64,000 bases of DNA from Neobacillus niacini (GCF_023715785.1 NZ_JAMBOX010000001.1:558001-622000); one strand, 5' to 3'. Shown: positions 1-9,668, counted from the first letter of the stretch. Translations and numbers: made by a program. Notes: generated by a model from the letters alone, not told the origin.

Positions 1-437
1 TGGTGAATTTGGAAATTACTCACGCCAATAGCACGAATTTTCCCTTCTTTATAAAGCTTCTCTAATGCCCGCCACGTGTCCTTGTATTTCCCCTTTACCG
101 GCCAATGAATCAGATAAAGGTCAAGGTAGTCAAGGTCAAGTTTTTTTAGACTAGATTCGAAGGCTTGCAGTGTGGATTCAAAGCCTTGATCGGAATTCCA
201 TACCTTCGAGGTAATAAACAATTCTTCTCGTGGGACACCCGATCCCTTAATCGCCTGGCCTACACCAACTTCATTATCATAGAATGCTGCCGTGTCAATG
301 CTGCGGTAGCCGTGTTTGATCGCGGCTTTGACAGCATCAATGACAACCTGGCCATCTTCCACTTTAAAGACACCCAATCCTACCCAAGGCATTTTTACAC
401 CGTTATTTAATGTAGTTGTATCCTGCAAACTATTCAT
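1..437 (-). CDS. Aldo/keto reductase, partial (C-terminus outside the window)
   Basis: The N-terminal 145 residues of an NADPH-dependent aldo/keto reductase of the AKR5/YvgN-YtbE type are encoded here; the gene runs off the left edge. The catalytic tetrad is visible: Asp and Tyr in [11 protein letters not shown], Lys in LFITSKVWN and His in [10 protein letters not shown]. The start ATG at 435-437 follows an AGGAGG-type site at the usual distance. It lies 96 bp downstream of the hydroxyacid dehydrogenase gene on the same strand, so it is probably the last visible gene of the sugar-acid operon. It would reduce an aldehyde or ketone intermediate or detoxify 2-oxoaldehydes; the true substrate cannot be told from the sequence. 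Confidence 0.9.
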   Translation of the reverse strand, partial: MNSLQDTTTLNNGVKMPWVGLGVFKVEDGQVVIDAVKAAIKHGYRSIDTAAFYDNEVGVGQAIKGSGVPREELFITSKVWNSDQGFESTLQAFESSLKKLDLDYLDLYLIHWPVKGKYKDTWRALEKLYKEGKIRAIGVSNFQIH

Positions 438-533
438 CCTTTTTCTTCCTCCTCTTAGTAAAAATAATAGCTTTCACTCTTCTGGAAATTACGGGCACAA
501 GCAAAACCACTAACCCCTACGTTTCCGAAGAAG

Positions 534-1520
534 TTACTTTTCAAATAAACAGCGCAGTTCCGGAACGACGTTTTCAGGCACACCGCGGGTGACGCCTGCC
601 ACCAAGTTTTCCGCCGCCTTCATCGCCATGTCAAATCTCGTCCTGTCTGTAGCGGAACCAATATGCGGAAGGACCACGACATTGTCCATAGTTAACAGCG
701 GATTGTCCTTTTCAATCGGTTCTACCTCAAATACATCCAATCCGGCCCCGCGGATTTTGCCTTCCTGCAATGCGGCAATCAGTGCCGTTTCATCGACAAC
801 CTGGCCCCGTGAGCAATTAATGAAAATCGCAGAAGATTTCATCTTGTTAAACTGCTCTGCACCCATATAATGATAGGTTTCTGAAGTCAGCGGCAGCATC
901 ATAACCACAATATCGGCACTCTCCAATAATGAATCCAACTCTCGATACTCGATGCCATACTGTTCCTCAAGCGCAGGTTTTCTTGTATGGCTGTGGTAAA
1001 GAACATTCATCTCAAATCCTAGCGCTGCTCTTCTGGAAATTTTTTCACCAATGCGCCCCATTCCAATAATCCCGATCGTGGCGTGATGGACATCCTGGCC
1101 ATAGAAATAGGTTTCCGGTTTGGTCTTGTCCCAGTTCCCTGCCTTCACGAGATTATTAAATTCCGAAATTCTTCTGGACGAGTCAAGGATTAACCCGAAA
1201 GCCAAATCGGCCACTGCCTCATCAAGGACATAGGGCGTATGTGTTCCCACTATACGGTGCTCCTTCATGACTTCCAAGTCAAAGGTATCATAGCCGACCG
1301 CAATATTACTGACGACTTTTAACCGGGGCGCTTTTTCTAAAAATTTCTTCGTAATGACTCCTTTTGGGGTCAACAGGCCATCGACATCTGCCACTTCCTC
1401 AAGCAGCACCTCGTTCGGTATCTGTTCCGTCTTCTCCCACATCCGATAGTCACAATATTGGGCAATATACTCTTCCACTTCTTTTGGAATCGGCTTCGCG
1501 ATAAAAACTTTTGGCTTCAT
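534..1520 (-). CDS. D-isomer specific 2-hydroxyacid dehydrogenase (glyoxylate/hydroxypyruvate reductase type)
   Basis: This 328-residue NAD(P)-dependent dehydrogenase interconverts a 2-oxoacid and a D-2-hydroxyacid. The Rossmann motif GMGRIG lies near residue 155. The catalytic Arg is in NCSRGQVVDE, the Glu in DVFEVEP and the His in LPHIGSAT, the usual order for the GyaR/GhrB family. The reading frame is open 15 codons further upstream, but the ATG at 1518-1520 has the good ribosome site (GGAAGTGA) and gives the MKPKVFIAKP start normal for the family. It sits between the dgoD-like gene and the aldo/keto reductase in a sugar-acid operon. It may reduce glyoxylate, hydroxypyruvate or tartronate semialdehyde derived from the pathway, which is an inference. 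Confidence 0.9.
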   Translation of the reverse strand: MKPKVFIAKPIPKEVEEYIAQYCDYRMWEKTEQIPNEVLLEEVADVDGLLTPKGVITKKFLEKAPRLKVVSNIAVGYDTFDLEVMKEHRIVGTHTPYVLDEAVADLAFGLILDSSRRISEFNNLVKAGNWDKTKPETYFYGQDVHHATIGIIGMGRIGEKISRRAALGFEMNVLYHSHTRKPALEEQYGIEYRELDSLLESADIVVMMLPLTSETYHYMGAEQFNKMKSSAIFINCSRGQVVDETALIAALQEGKIRGAGLDVFEVEPIEKDNPLLTMDNVVVLPHIGSATDRTRFDMAMKAAENLVAGVTRGVPENVVPELRCLFEK

Positions 1521-1566
1521 ACACTCATCACTTCCTTTACTTATTTCAGGGCTGTTCCATATCAAT

Positions 1567-1590
1567 AGAGGCGCTTATTTCAGCGCCTCT
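1567..1590. other. GC-rich inverted repeat between dgoD-like and dehydrogenase genes
   Basis: AGAGGCGC and GCGCCTCT pair perfectly around an 8-base loop. No T-run follows on either strand, so it is not a canonical terminator. On the transcribed (minus) strand it sits about 46 bases before the downstream start, where it could slow 3' exonucleases or set expression ratios within the operon mRNA. Function is an inference. Confidence 0.5.
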
Positions 1591-1690
1591 TACCGTCTAT
1601 AAGATGTCTTCCTGATTAGGCCAGACGACTTTGGCATTTCTACATTCCAATCCGATCTATCCGCGCCGTACACCGGACGCCTATACAAAA

Positions 1691-2839
1691 CTACCATTCT
1701 GCGATACTTCCATCCTGATGGCGCCAGACGGGATTTTTCCAGTTATGGCCGAGTTCAGCCTGTTTGCGGACAAATTCTTCATTAATTTCAACACCCAAGC
1801 CCGGACCCTGGGGAATAGCGACATAGCCATCCTTATATTCAAATACTGCCGGATCCTTAAGATAATCCAGCAGGTCGCTGCCTTGGTTGTAGTGAATCCC
1901 CAAGCTCTGCTCCTGGATAAAAGCATTGTGGGAGGTGGCATCGACGTGCAGACACGCCGCCAGCGCAATCGGCCCTAACGGACAATGCGGAGCAAGGGCC
2001 ACATCATAGGCCTCTGCCATCGAAGCGATTTTCTTGCACTCGGTAATTCCTCCTGCATGGGACAGGTCCGGCTGAATAATGTCGACATAGCCATCAGCAA
2101 GCACAGATTTAAAGTCCCAGCGTGAGAACATCCGCTCTCCCGTCGCAATCGGAATTGAAGTGTTGCGCGCCACCTCACGCAATGCCTCATTATTTTCTGC
2201 CAACACCGGCTCCTCAATGAACATCGGACGATACGGTTCCAATTCTTTAGCCAAAATTTTCGCCATCGGTTTATGTACCCGACCGTGGAAGTCTATCCCG
2301 ATCCCGACATAGTTTCCGACCGCTTCCCGGATGGCTGCGACCCGTTCCAGAACCTGGTCGATTTTTTCATAAGAATCAATATACTGCAGCTCTTCGGTGC
2401 CATTCATTTTAATCGCGGTAAAACCAGCATCAACGACCGCTTTGGCAGCTTGTCCAACATCGGATGGACGATCACCGCCGATCCAGGAATAGACCCGGAT
2501 TGAGTCACGGCAGGCGCCGCCCATTAATTGATAGACAGGGGCATTATAATACTTCCCTTTAATATCCCAAAGTGCCTGATCGATACCGGATATGGCACTC
2601 ATCAGGATCGGACCGCCCCGGTAAAACCCGGAACGATACAGCATGTTCCAATGATCTTCAATTCGTAACGGATCTTTACCCATCAGGTACTCCATCAGTT
2701 CTTCCACACAGGCCTTTACCGTGGAGGCGCGGCCTTCAATGACCGGCTCCCCCCAGCCAACGATGCCCTCATCCGTTTCAATTTTTAAAAATAACCACCT
2801 TGGCGGAACCTGAAACAGTTCATAACTGCGGATTTTCAT
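1691..2839 (-). CDS. dgoD: D-galactonate dehydratase-like enolase-superfamily enzyme
   Basis: This is a 382-residue mandelate-racemase/muconate-lactonizing-enzyme family protein, the same length as known DgoD proteins. DgoD dehydrates D-galactonate to 2-dehydro-3-deoxy-D-galactonate with Mg2+. Visible features are the start [15 protein letters not shown], the metal-binding segment around [14 protein letters not shown], the acidic ligand in [12 protein letters not shown], the [10 protein letters not shown] loop and the [15 protein letters not shown] and [13 protein letters not shown] segments. The ATG at 2837-2839 has a strong GGAGGAGG site; the 12 extra upstream codons were rejected. The KDPGal aldolase and kinase genes in the same operon support the galactonate assignment. 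A related aldonate is possible, since the family is substrate-diverse. Confidence 0.85.
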   Translation of the reverse strand: MKIRSYELFQVPPRWLFLKIETDEGIVGWGEPVIEGRASTVKACVEELMEYLMGKDPLRIEDHWNMLYRSGFYRGGPILMSAISGIDQALWDIKGKYYNAPVYQLMGGACRDSIRVYSWIGGDRPSDVGQAAKAVVDAGFTAIKMNGTEELQYIDSYEKIDQVLERVAAIREAVGNYVGIGIDFHGRVHKPMAKILAKELEPYRPMFIEEPVLAENNEALREVARNTSIPIATGERMFSRWDFKSVLADGYVDIIQPDLSHAGGITECKKIASMAEAYDVALAPHCPLGPIALAACLHVDATSHNAFIQEQSLGIHYNQGSDLLDYLKDPAVFEYKDGYVAIPQGPGLGVEINEEFVRKQAELGHNWKNPVWRHQDGSIAEW

Positions 2840-2883
2840 CGTCCAACCTCCTCCTTCATTCTGCTGATCAGACAACCAGTCTG

Positions 2884-4386
2884 TTATGATTGAACCTTAT
2901 GACTCTCCGAACCTTTTCCCCGTTTCATCAGCTTGTTAAATAATGGTGCAAATAACGTAATAATCGCGATAATGAGGAGAATTGCCGAAATCGGTCGGGT
3001 GAAAAAGATACTGATACTGCCTTCAGACATCACCAAAGAACGGCGTAAATTGCTCTCCATCATCGGCCCCAAAATTAAGCCAAGAATAAGCGGAGAAGCC
3101 GGAAAATCATAGCGCTGCATGAAGTAACCGATCACGCCCGCTGCAAACATAACCAAAACATCGAAGTAGCTATTCCCTAATGAATACGCCCCAACCGTAC
3201 AAAGAATCAAAATAATCGGAGTCAGCACGGCTTTCGGTACATAAAGAATTTTGGTGAACAACTTGATTCCTGGCAATCCGATGATCAAAATTAATAGGTT
3301 CGCCAGTAGCATCCCGATAAATAATGTGTACACAATCGGGCCGTTCGCTTCAAATAGCATTGGGCCGGGCTGCAAGCCCTGTACCATTAATGCTCCTAAT
3401 AGCACCGCCGTAACCGCGTCACCGGGAATTCCCAATGTCAGCAGCGGAATCATGGCGCCGCCGGTTACACTGTTATTGGCTGATTCCGGGGCGGCTACAC
3501 CTTTTAGCTCCCCTTTACCGAATCCTTCTTTATTTTTCGAAAAACGCTTGGCTTCATTATAGGCAACAAAGGCCGAGATATCGGCACCGGCACCGGGAAT
3601 CATCCCGATAAATGTACCAATTCCGGAGGAACGAAGAATCGTCCCGATTAATGTCTTAAATTCGCTCCATTTTAGCTTTACTTTTTCCACCGTAAACGAC
3701 AGCTTACGAGTGGAGAAGATGTCTTCCATTGACTTAAAGGCTTCAGAAGCTGCAAAAAGTCCAATCATGACAGGAATAAAGTTGATGCCTCCGGTCAGCT
3801 CCATCTTGTCAAACGTAAAGCGGGGAATTCCGACCATCGGGTCCAAGCCTATGGTGGCAATTAACAATCCAATAAAGCCGGTAATAATCCCTTTTACAAC
3901 CGATTTTCCAGCCAAACTCGAAATAATCGATAATCCGAATAACGCAAGCGCAAAGGATTCCGGGGCACTGAATTTCAGCGCAAAATTCGCCAATTGCGGT
4001 GCAACCAGGATTAATACGATAACACTAATCATACCGCCAATCGCCGAAGACAACGTTGAAACCGTCAACGCTTTATGGGCCAATCCCTTTTTCGCTAAGG
4101 CATAGCCGTCAATCGCCGTTGCCGCTGATGCCGGTGTTCCCGGGGTATTGAGCAAAATCGCCGTCAACGAACCGCCATACACGGAACCAAAGTAAACCCC
4201 GACCAATAATAAAATCCCAGTGACCGGTTCCATCCCAAAGGTAACCGGCAAAATGACCGCTACCCCCATCGTTGACGTTAAGCCAGGAAGTGACCCGATG
4301 GCAATTCCAAGGACCGTTCCTACTACGAGAACTAGTAACACTTGCCATTGAAGGATATTTGATAAACCATCCAGTAATAAATTCAT
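2884..4386 (-). CDS. tctA: Tripartite tricarboxylate transporter, large permease TctA
   Basis: A 500-residue integral membrane protein with about 11-12 hydrophobic segments, the size of TctA permeases. The family signature region [20 protein letters not shown] near residue 30 and the [19 protein letters not shown] and [15 protein letters not shown] ([11 protein letters not shown]) stretches are present. With TctB and the lipoprotein receptor TctC it forms an ion-coupled carboxylate importer. The ATG at 4384-4386, eight bases after GGAGG, was preferred to the GTG three codons earlier, which overlaps the ribosome site. It is 15 bp downstream of tctB. The neighbouring dehydratase, kinase and aldolase suggest the cargo is a sugar acid. 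Confidence 0.92.
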   Translation of the reverse strand: MNLLLDGLSNILQWQVLLVLVVGTVLGIAIGSLPGLTSTMGVAVILPVTFGMEPVTGILLLVGVYFGSVYGGSLTAILLNTPGTPASAATAIDGYALAKKGLAHKALTVSTLSSAIGGMISVIVLILVAPQLANFALKFSAPESFALALFGLSIISSLAGKSVVKGIITGFIGLLIATIGLDPMVGIPRFTFDKMELTGGINFIPVMIGLFAASEAFKSMEDIFSTRKLSFTVEKVKLKWSEFKTLIGTILRSSGIGTFIGMIPGAGADISAFVAYNEAKRFSKNKEGFGKGELKGVAAPESANNSVTGGAMIPLLTLGIPGDAVTAVLLGALMVQGLQPGPMLFEANGPIVYTLFIGMLLANLLILIIGLPGIKLFTKILYVPKAVLTPIILILCTVGAYSLGNSYFDVLVMFAAGVIGYFMQRYDFPASPLILGLILGPMMESNLRRSLVMSEGSISIFFTRPISAILLIIAIITLFAPLFNKLMKRGKGSESHKVQS

Positions 4387-4401
4387 GTCTGTCACCTCCA
4401 G

Positions 4402-4848
4402 TTATGAAAATAGGGAACCTGCCGGGATCGCTACTTTTAATAGTTTTTCAAAGCAAACGTAAATGAATAACACGGTCCCAACCGGAACAGAAATAAGCAA
4501 AATATAATTGCGAACCTTGGAAAATAGTAATAATCCGACCACAAGCAGTGCAGTGGAAATATAGAAACCAATCACGGGAATAAGAATCAGGAAAACCAAA
4601 ACAAACACCATCGAGATTACGGCATACCCCAATGTTTTCTCGTTCTCCTCTTCTTCCCGCTTTTTTGCCATTAACCCTTGAACAACAACAATTCCGCCTA
4701 AAATAAACAAGATGGCTGCATAAATCCGCGGCATCACAGCAGGGCCGATTTCTTCCAGTTTCACTTTTGGAAATTGATAGGTTTGCGCATAGAAGAAACC
4801 TGATACAAGCATGATGAGTAAACCGCTTATAATATTTGGCAATTTCAC
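4402..4848 (-). CDS. tctB: Tripartite tricarboxylate transporter, small permease TctB
   Basis: A 148-residue membrane protein with four predicted transmembrane segments (around residues 5-22, 38-56, 75-105 and 110-140), the standard TctB layout. It reads from a GTG start at 4846-4848, with a weak AAGG site about 12 bases upstream. An overlapping 136-residue frame is a shadow. Its place between tctC and tctA is diagnostic, since TctB sequences are poorly conserved. It stabilises or couples the large permease in sugar-acid uptake. Confidence 0.85.
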   Translation of the reverse strand: MKLPNIISGLLIMLVSGFFYAQTYQFPKVKLEEIGPAVMPRIYAAILFILGGIVVVQGLMAKKREEEENEKTLGYAVISMVFVLVFLILIPVIGFYISTALLVVGLLLFSKVRNYILLISVPVGTVLFIYVCFEKLLKVAIPAGSLFS

Positions 4849-4946
4849 TTTTCTTCACATCCTTACAAGAGAAGTCCCGCTGTACGGACTTATATCAAAA
4901 TAAAGATTGGGAATGGTCCCAATCTTTATTTTGTTGAAAAATAATG

Positions 4947-5954
4947 TTACTTACTTAATCCAATATCTGAAAGAATTTCTCCAAATTGCTTATAATTGTC
5001 ATCCATAAACTTCTTAAACTCTTTGGAGTCTTTCAATTCAATTCCCAAGCCGCTGCTGGCCATAAACTTGGTGAACTTTTCATCTTTGGCTGCTTTCATG
5101 AATGCATCTTCAAGCTTGGCCACGATGTCATCAGGCGTATCCTTCGGAACCGTTAATCCTCTCCAGGTACCGACTGGGTCAACATCCAAACCGGCTTCTT
5201 TAAATGTCGGTACATCCGGAATGATATCGGAACGTGAATCGGACATAACCGCTAATGTTTTCACTTTACCGGCGTCAAGCTGCGCTTTTACTTCAGCAGG
5301 GCTGACGGTTACAGCATCAACGTGGCCGCCGACTAATGCAGTAACGGCTTGAGCGGCCCCTTCAAATGGCACATGATTGAACTTTACATCCGCTTTCTTG
5401 GAAATACTTTCAGCCGCAATATGCCAAATGGATCCGGTACCGGAGTTTCCGACCTTCACTTTTCCTGGATGTTCTTTCGCATAGGCAATAAATTCTTCCA
5501 GGGTGTCATATGGTGCATCTTTCGGAACAGTTAACGCTGCCGGGTCGAGGTTGATTAACCCAATCGGTTTAAATTGATCATGACCAAGCGGGGATAGTCC
5601 CAAATGCTTATACATCGTTAATTCCACGAATACCATTGTAACAGTGTATCCATCTGGCTTTGCGTTGGCCCCTTCCGTCATCCCGACAGAGCCGCTGCCT
5701 CCTGGCTTATTGACAACACCGACAGATTGACCCAAATATTTCTCAATATCTGCTGTCAATGCGCGGGCTGTAGCATCGGTACCGCCTCCTGCAGAACTAG
5801 GAGCAATTAACGTAATTGGTTTAGTGGGATAATCGGATTTTTTGCCGGCGGCTTTTTTCTCAGTACCATTCGATGTGTCGTTACTGCAGCCAGCCATGGC
5901 AAATACTAACATGGCAATCAAGAAAATGCCTACATGCTTCATTGATTTCTTCAT
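4947..5954 (-). CDS. tctC: Tripartite tricarboxylate transporter receptor lipoprotein (TctC/Bug family)
   Basis: A 335-residue extracytoplasmic solute receptor. It has a signal peptide with an MAGC lipobox near residue 24, so it is lipid-anchored outside the membrane. The Bug-family signatures KPITLIAPSSAGGGTDATAR and VGNSGTGSIWHIAAES are visible. The ATG at 5952-5954 gives a compact signal peptide and follows GAGGGTAGGG; the upstream in-frame ATG would add a polar 16-residue leader and was rejected. It binds a carboxylate and delivers it to TctAB, encoded directly downstream. The ligand is probably galactonate or a related sugar acid, by context. Confidence 0.9.
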   Translation of the reverse strand: MKKSMKHVGIFLIAMLVFAMAGCSNDTSNGTEKKAAGKKSDYPTKPITLIAPSSAGGGTDATARALTADIEKYLGQSVGVVNKPGGSGSVGMTEGANAKPDGYTVTMVFVELTMYKHLGLSPLGHDQFKPIGLINLDPAALTVPKDAPYDTLEEFIAYAKEHPGKVKVGNSGTGSIWHIAAESISKKADVKFNHVPFEGAAQAVTALVGGHVDAVTVSPAEVKAQLDAGKVKTLAVMSDSRSDIIPDVPTFKEAGLDVDPVGTWRGLTVPKDTPDDIVAKLEDAFMKAAKDEKFTKFMASSGLGIELKDSKEFKKFMDDNYKQFGEILSDIGLSK

Positions 5955-5998
5955 TCTAATTTCCCTACCCTCTTTAGTTTTTATAAAAGTGTGCGCTT

Positions 5999-7015
5999 TC
6001 ATTTAGGGGCGCACAATTGTTGCTGCTTTGAAACAATGGCGATTGCTCCTAAAACCAGGGAATTTTCCACCTGTGAGTCGGTTGCTTCCAAAATGGTCCA
6101 GCCGCGATTGGAATAGTTTACTAGATGGGCAAATGCGCTTCTTAACGGATTCGAGCCCCCGACAATGACCCAGTTCCACTCATTATCTTCGTTTATGGAA
6201 TGAAACAGCGCCTGCAAATCATTATAAATCACTGCACCTACTAAGTAATTCGCCCTTTGATTGGGTGTTAGGTCCGTAAATAAATGAAGTAAGCGGACAT
6301 GGTAAAAGCTTCTTGTCAATCCTTGCCTTCTGGCTGCTTCAAACCCGCGCTCGAGCATGTCATAATCCACTTGCTCAATCAGATTTTCTCCCAGCGAATC
6401 CGAGAGAATCGTCTGCTTCTGCAGGGCATGAAGCGTTTCGCCTCCTAAAGTCGATACGCAAAAGGCGAGCGACTGATCATCCTCTACTGCCACAAACTTG
6501 GTATGGGAACCAGGGAGGACCATAATGCCCTTGCCAGTCACATCAAATTGCTGCAGAAGACCGAAGGATTCCACTTCCTCTCCGCGCATAACATCAAAAT
6601 CATTTATCCCTTGCAGGGCGTCATTACCGCTATGGGTGACCGTGTTTTTCATCCCCGGAATAAAGATGCATGGGATACGAAAGAATTCCTCAAGCTTCAT
6701 TACTTCAGAGCTTTGTGCGAAATCCTCGGCACCCGCCGGGCTTCCAATATGCGGGACTTCATGAACCCCGAGGTTCGAGGTAATCATCCCTGATGCTGCG
6801 ATATACGTAATCTCATCTGGCAGCAGCCGGTTTCTCGTTAATACTCTCTCAATCCCCGCTTGTAACTCGCGAACGAGGTTTTGGTTGGTTCCAGAAATGG
6901 CAGTGTCCTTCACACCAACACGGACCTTTTCGGAATCCATTACTTTTTTAGTCTTACTATCTATTAATCTGATTCTGGAATTCGTGGTTCCCGAATCAAT
7001 AAGGATAGCCTTCAC
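5999..7015 (-). CDS. dgoK: 2-dehydro-3-deoxygalactonokinase
   Basis: A 338-residue DgoK-family kinase that phosphorylates 2-dehydro-3-deoxy-D-galactonate with ATP before aldol cleavage. The N-terminal phosphate-binding motif LIDSGTTNSRIRL, the VLPGSHTKFV segment near residue 180 and the VGGSNPLR motif near residue 290 are typical. I take the GTG at 7013-7015 as start because it places the nucleotide motif at the N-terminus and clears the preceding gene by 16 bp. The longer frame would overlap the aldolase by 50 bases with unrelated sequence. It ends 44 bp before the tctC start. Confidence 0.87.
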   Translation of the reverse strand: MKAILIDSGTTNSRIRLIDSKTKKVMDSEKVRVGVKDTAISGTNQNLVRELQAGIERVLTRNRLLPDEITYIAASGMITSNLGVHEVPHIGSPAGAEDFAQSSEVMKLEEFFRIPCIFIPGMKNTVTHSGNDALQGINDFDVMRGEEVESFGLLQQFDVTGKGIMVLPGSHTKFVAVEDDQSLAFCVSTLGGETLHALQKQTILSDSLGENLIEQVDYDMLERGFEAARRQGLTRSFYHVRLLHLFTDLTPNQRANYLVGAVIYNDLQALFHSINEDNEWNWVIVGGSNPLRSAFAHLVNYSNRGWTILEATDSQVENSLVLGAIAIVSKQQQLCAPK

Positions 7016-7031
7016 ATTCAACACCGCTTTT

Positions 7032-7685
7032 CTACTGAAGAATTCCTTTTGGTGATTGAACACTTTGAACGATTTCGACAAAGCTTGCCGCCCGTCTTTC
7101 TATTTCTGCAAAATCACCTTGCTGTACTAGTTTTTCATTCACAAGCGTACTGCCAATTCCTAATGAGCTTGCTCCTGCTTTTAAATATTCGGCCCCATTA
7201 TCCAGCGAAATGCCGCCAACGGCCATTGTTTGGATAAAAGGCAATGGTCCCTTTAGGTCAGCAAGATATTTTGGACCGACTGCCCGGATGGGAAAAATCT
7301 TGACCATCTTGGCACCATACTCATAGGCCGTTAACGCTTCGGTTGGCGTAAACACGCCCGGAATGACCGGAACACCGTAGCGATTGGCTGTTTCAATTGT
7401 ACCTTTTTTTAAGGTTGGCGAAAGCAGAAAGCCCGCACCAGAATGAATTGCCATTCTGGCCGTTTCGGCATCGAGTACGGTACCTGCACCGACAAGCATC
7501 TCCGGAAACTGCTCCCTAATCATTTCGATGCCCTTAAGTGCCCCTGGTGTATTCATGGTGACTTCTACGGCACGGATGCCTCCAAGATAGAGGCTTCGAA
7601 CAATTTTTTCAAGACCTGCTGTAGAGTCGCTGCGGATAATGGCGACTAGTTTGGTACTGCTGATTACTTCTAATGGTGAAACCAC
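7032..7685 (-). CDS. dgoA: 2-dehydro-3-deoxy-6-phosphogalactonate/gluconate aldolase
   Basis: A 217-residue class I aldolase of the KDPG/KDPGal family that splits the phosphorylated keto-deoxy acid into pyruvate and glyceraldehyde 3-phosphate. The Glu of AVEVTMNTPG, the VGAGTVLD loop and the Schiff-base lysine in KMVKIFPIRAVGPKY are visible, and the length matches a single-domain TIM barrel. The start is GTG at 7683-7685, eight bases after AGGAGGGG. It lies directly upstream of the kinase gene, the order seen in De Ley-Doudoroff (galactonate) operons. Confidence 0.9.
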   Translation of the reverse strand: MVSPLEVISSTKLVAIIRSDSTAGLEKIVRSLYLGGIRAVEVTMNTPGALKGIEMIREQFPEMLVGAGTVLDAETARMAIHSGAGFLLSPTLKKGTIETANRYGVPVIPGVFTPTEALTAYEYGAKMVKIFPIRAVGPKYLADLKGPLPFIQTMAVGGISLDNGAEYLKAGASSLGIGSTLVNEKLVQQGDFAEIERRAASFVEIVQSVQSPKGILQ

Positions 7686-7763
7686 CCTTCCATCCCCTCC
7701 TCTTGATCGAATCTAGGGCAACCCGCCCGGCTGCAGGCAGCTCCGCTAAAGCTTCACTCGGGT

Positions 7764-8660
7764 TTAAACCCTTGCACCGGCGAGTGCCGATTCCAAAACC
7801 GTTCGTGCCACACGTTCATTCTCATGAACGGACTGTTGTTCCGTTCCGCGGACCTCGACAGCGATCCTCAGACTGTCAGCGGTCAGCCCCAGTTCCTCCG
7901 CTTTTTGCAAAAGGCTGCGGATTCCGCTGACATCCAGGAACCCAGGCTTGCCGATTGGGATATGGTGATCGCCGTATAAGGTATCGGTTGGATCGAGGAC
8001 AGCATTGGAAAAATGAATTTGGCCAATAAATTCACGGGCCAGGTGCAGCGCTTGAGTAATATCTTCTCCGTTTAACGCCGCATGGGCCGTATCAAATCCC
8101 AATCCAATATTGGAATAGGATTCTCTTACTCTAGTAAATAATGCGACGGCCTCATTTGTCGGTCCGAGGAAACGTTTTTTATGCGCATCCCGGTCAAGCG
8201 GCTCAACCAAAACCTTCATATTATATTGTGCCGCTTCCTCACAAATTTCACAGAGACTGAGATAAAAGCTTTCCATCGCTGCCTTCCGTAAGTCAGCACC
8301 CGGGTCAGGCCCGCTGATAAATGCAATATTGGCGGCACCGCATTCTGCGGCAAGATACATGCTATCTTTCAACTGCCTGACTGACGCCAGTCTGTTAGTC
8401 GGATCAATCGCCGAGACATCCAGATTTTTCTCGTTAATAAGCGATGTCAGCCACTGGGTAACAGTCAAATCTTGCTGTTCCGCCATGTCACGGATTTGCT
8501 TTCGTTCCTCTTGGTCAAATCCATAGCCAATTTCAACCGCCCGGTAAAAGCCCTCGGAAGCCACTCTATCCAGCAGCCGGGCCGTAAATCCCTTTTCAAG
8601 ACAATACGGATGATATATCTCCGATATCAGCAGTGACGGGATAAACAAACCGTTTCCCAT
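7764..8660 (-). CDS. Sugar phosphate isomerase/epimerase (xylose-isomerase-like TIM barrel) 2
   Basis: A 298-residue AP-endonuclease-2 / xylose-isomerase-like TIM barrel. Acidic and His metal ligands appear in order: VLVEPLDRD near 155, LGFDTAHAALNG near 195, QIHFSNA near 220 and the late Glu in AVEVRGTEQ near 270. These proteins are usually divalent-metal isomerases or epimerases of sugars and inositols. Its start ATG shares one base with the stop of the preceding isomerase gene (TAATG), so the two are translationally coupled. The exact reaction is unknown; in this operon it may epimerise an aldonate or keto-sugar into the galactonate pathway. Confidence 0.8.
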   Translation of the reverse strand: MGNGLFIPSLLISEIYHPYCLEKGFTARLLDRVASEGFYRAVEIGYGFDQEERKQIRDMAEQQDLTVTQWLTSLINEKNLDVSAIDPTNRLASVRQLKDSMYLAAECGAANIAFISGPDPGADLRKAAMESFYLSLCEICEEAAQYNMKVLVEPLDRDAHKKRFLGPTNEAVALFTRVRESYSNIGLGFDTAHAALNGEDITQALHLAREFIGQIHFSNAVLDPTDTLYGDHHIPIGKPGFLDVSGIRSLLQKAEELGLTADSLRIAVEVRGTEQQSVHENERVARTVLESALAGARV

Positions 8661-9487
8661 TATAATCGGACTCCTTTGGCAATTGGCTCCAGCTCTTTTC
8701 GCACATAGTCACCGATGTTCATGATGGCGTTATCCGGATTGGCCGAGGACTCTTTCGTTTCTTCCTCTACCATGATCCATCCGTTGTAACCGTAGTCTGT
8801 CAGTGATGCAACGATGGCTGGAAAATCAATTTCACCCTGCCCCATGGTCTTCCACTCCGGCTTGAACGAGGCATCTTTAAAATGGACATGCTTGATAATC
8901 GGCAAATACCGTTTTACGATTTCCACCGGATCCATCCCGCCAAAAGCAATATGTCCGGCATCAGGTGTATAGCCTATGTATCTAGTATCCAGCTCTTCGA
9001 ACAGCAGGGTGTAGTCCTCTTCAACCCGGAAATAAGAGGTTGGCGGTGAGCTTGGATGAAACGAACAAACAATTCCCTGATCATACGCCCGATTGGCAAG
9101 AGAATTGGCACACTGAATGATTTCTCTTTGTCTCGTTAGCAGGTTGACCCGATTCGGGCCGACCCTTGGAGCGACATTCAACAGGGCATTCGGAAAATGC
9201 AGTAAATAGCTTAAATAATAGTCGGCCAGTTCCCGTTCCTGCTCGGACTCCTCACTGCCCAGCCAGCTGAATGGCAGTGTCAACGCAGCCAATTCGAGTC
9301 CGTGTTCATCCAGTTTTTCTTTCAACTGTTCCGGTGCGCTTTTGAACTTGCCTAGCAAGGATACCTGGACATCAATCCCCTTAAAGCCGGAATTTTTTAC
9401 CACAGAAATAATATGGTCCAAATAATCGGTTTCTTTGTCATAATCCAATTCCCAGGTTGAGCCGTGGCAGCCAAATCGAATCGACAT
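8660..9487 (-). CDS. Sugar phosphate isomerase/epimerase (IolE/inosose-dehydratase-like TIM barrel) 1
   Basis: First gene of the operon: a 275-residue TIM-barrel protein resembling IolE/hydroxypyruvate-isomerase relatives. Motifs include SFHPSSPPTSYF near residue 142, the metal-site GYTPDAGHIAFGGMDP near 175, KHVHFKDASF near 205 and IMVEEET near 240. The ATG at 9485-9487 follows a purine-rich AGGGGGAGAGA site. Promoter elements and two operators lie immediately upstream. Function inside the sugar-acid pathway is inferred only from context; inosose dehydratase activity is the alternative. Confidence 0.8.
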   Translation of the reverse strand: MSIRFGCHGSTWELDYDKETDYLDHIISVVKNSGFKGIDVQVSLLGKFKSAPEQLKEKLDEHGLELAALTLPFSWLGSEESEQERELADYYLSYLLHFPNALLNVAPRVGPNRVNLLTRQREIIQCANSLANRAYDQGIVCSFHPSSPPTSYFRVEEDYTLLFEELDTRYIGYTPDAGHIAFGGMDPVEIVKRYLPIIKHVHFKDASFKPEWKTMGQGEIDFPAIVASLTDYGYNGWIMVEEETKESSANPDNAIMNIGDYVRKELEPIAKGVRL

Positions 9488-9537
9488 GAATCTCTCTCCC
9501 CCTTTGTCATTTTTATAATAGTTGGAAGTTTCTATCT

Positions 9538-9551
9538 TAAAAGCGCTTTCT
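9538..9551 (-). promoter_or_regulatory. Catabolite-response (cre)-like site at the start of the sugar-acid operon
   Basis: On the minus strand the 14 bases read AGAAAGCGCTTTTA, which matches the CcpA consensus TGNAANCGNWNNCA at all but two positions and is almost palindromic. It lies just downstream of the predicted -10 box of the operon, a position where CcpA blocks transcription. The assignment is by pattern only. Confidence 0.55.
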
Positions 9552-9554
9552 TTT

Positions 9555-9583
9555 CATATAAAAAAATAATATGCTTCTTCCAA
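9555..9583 (-). promoter_or_regulatory. Predicted sigma-A promoter of the sugar-acid operon
   Basis: On the minus strand TTGGAA (9578-9583) and TATATG (9555-9560) are separated by exactly 17 bases, ending about 68 bases before the first start codon. The nearest operator (9612-9640) lies about 29 bases upstream of the -35 box. Confidence 0.5.
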
Positions 9584-9611
9584 CCTAGCAAAGTTCGTCT
9601 TTCACACAGCT

Positions 9612-9640
9612 ACTTAGTTTGTCCATAGGATGAACTAAGT
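9612..9640. promoter_or_regulatory. ROK-repressor operator 1
   Basis: A 29-bp dyad with arms ACTTAGTTTGTCC and GGATGAACTAAGT around ATA; 11 of 13 arm positions pair. It resembles the XylR operators of Bacillus (TTAGTTTGTTT half-sites) and is repeated at 9669-9701. It sits between the divergent sugar-acid operon and the ROK gene, so it is the likely binding site of the repressor encoded at 9783. Confidence 0.75.
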
Positions 9641-9668
9641 ATGCTTCTGTCAGAATAATAACACAACG

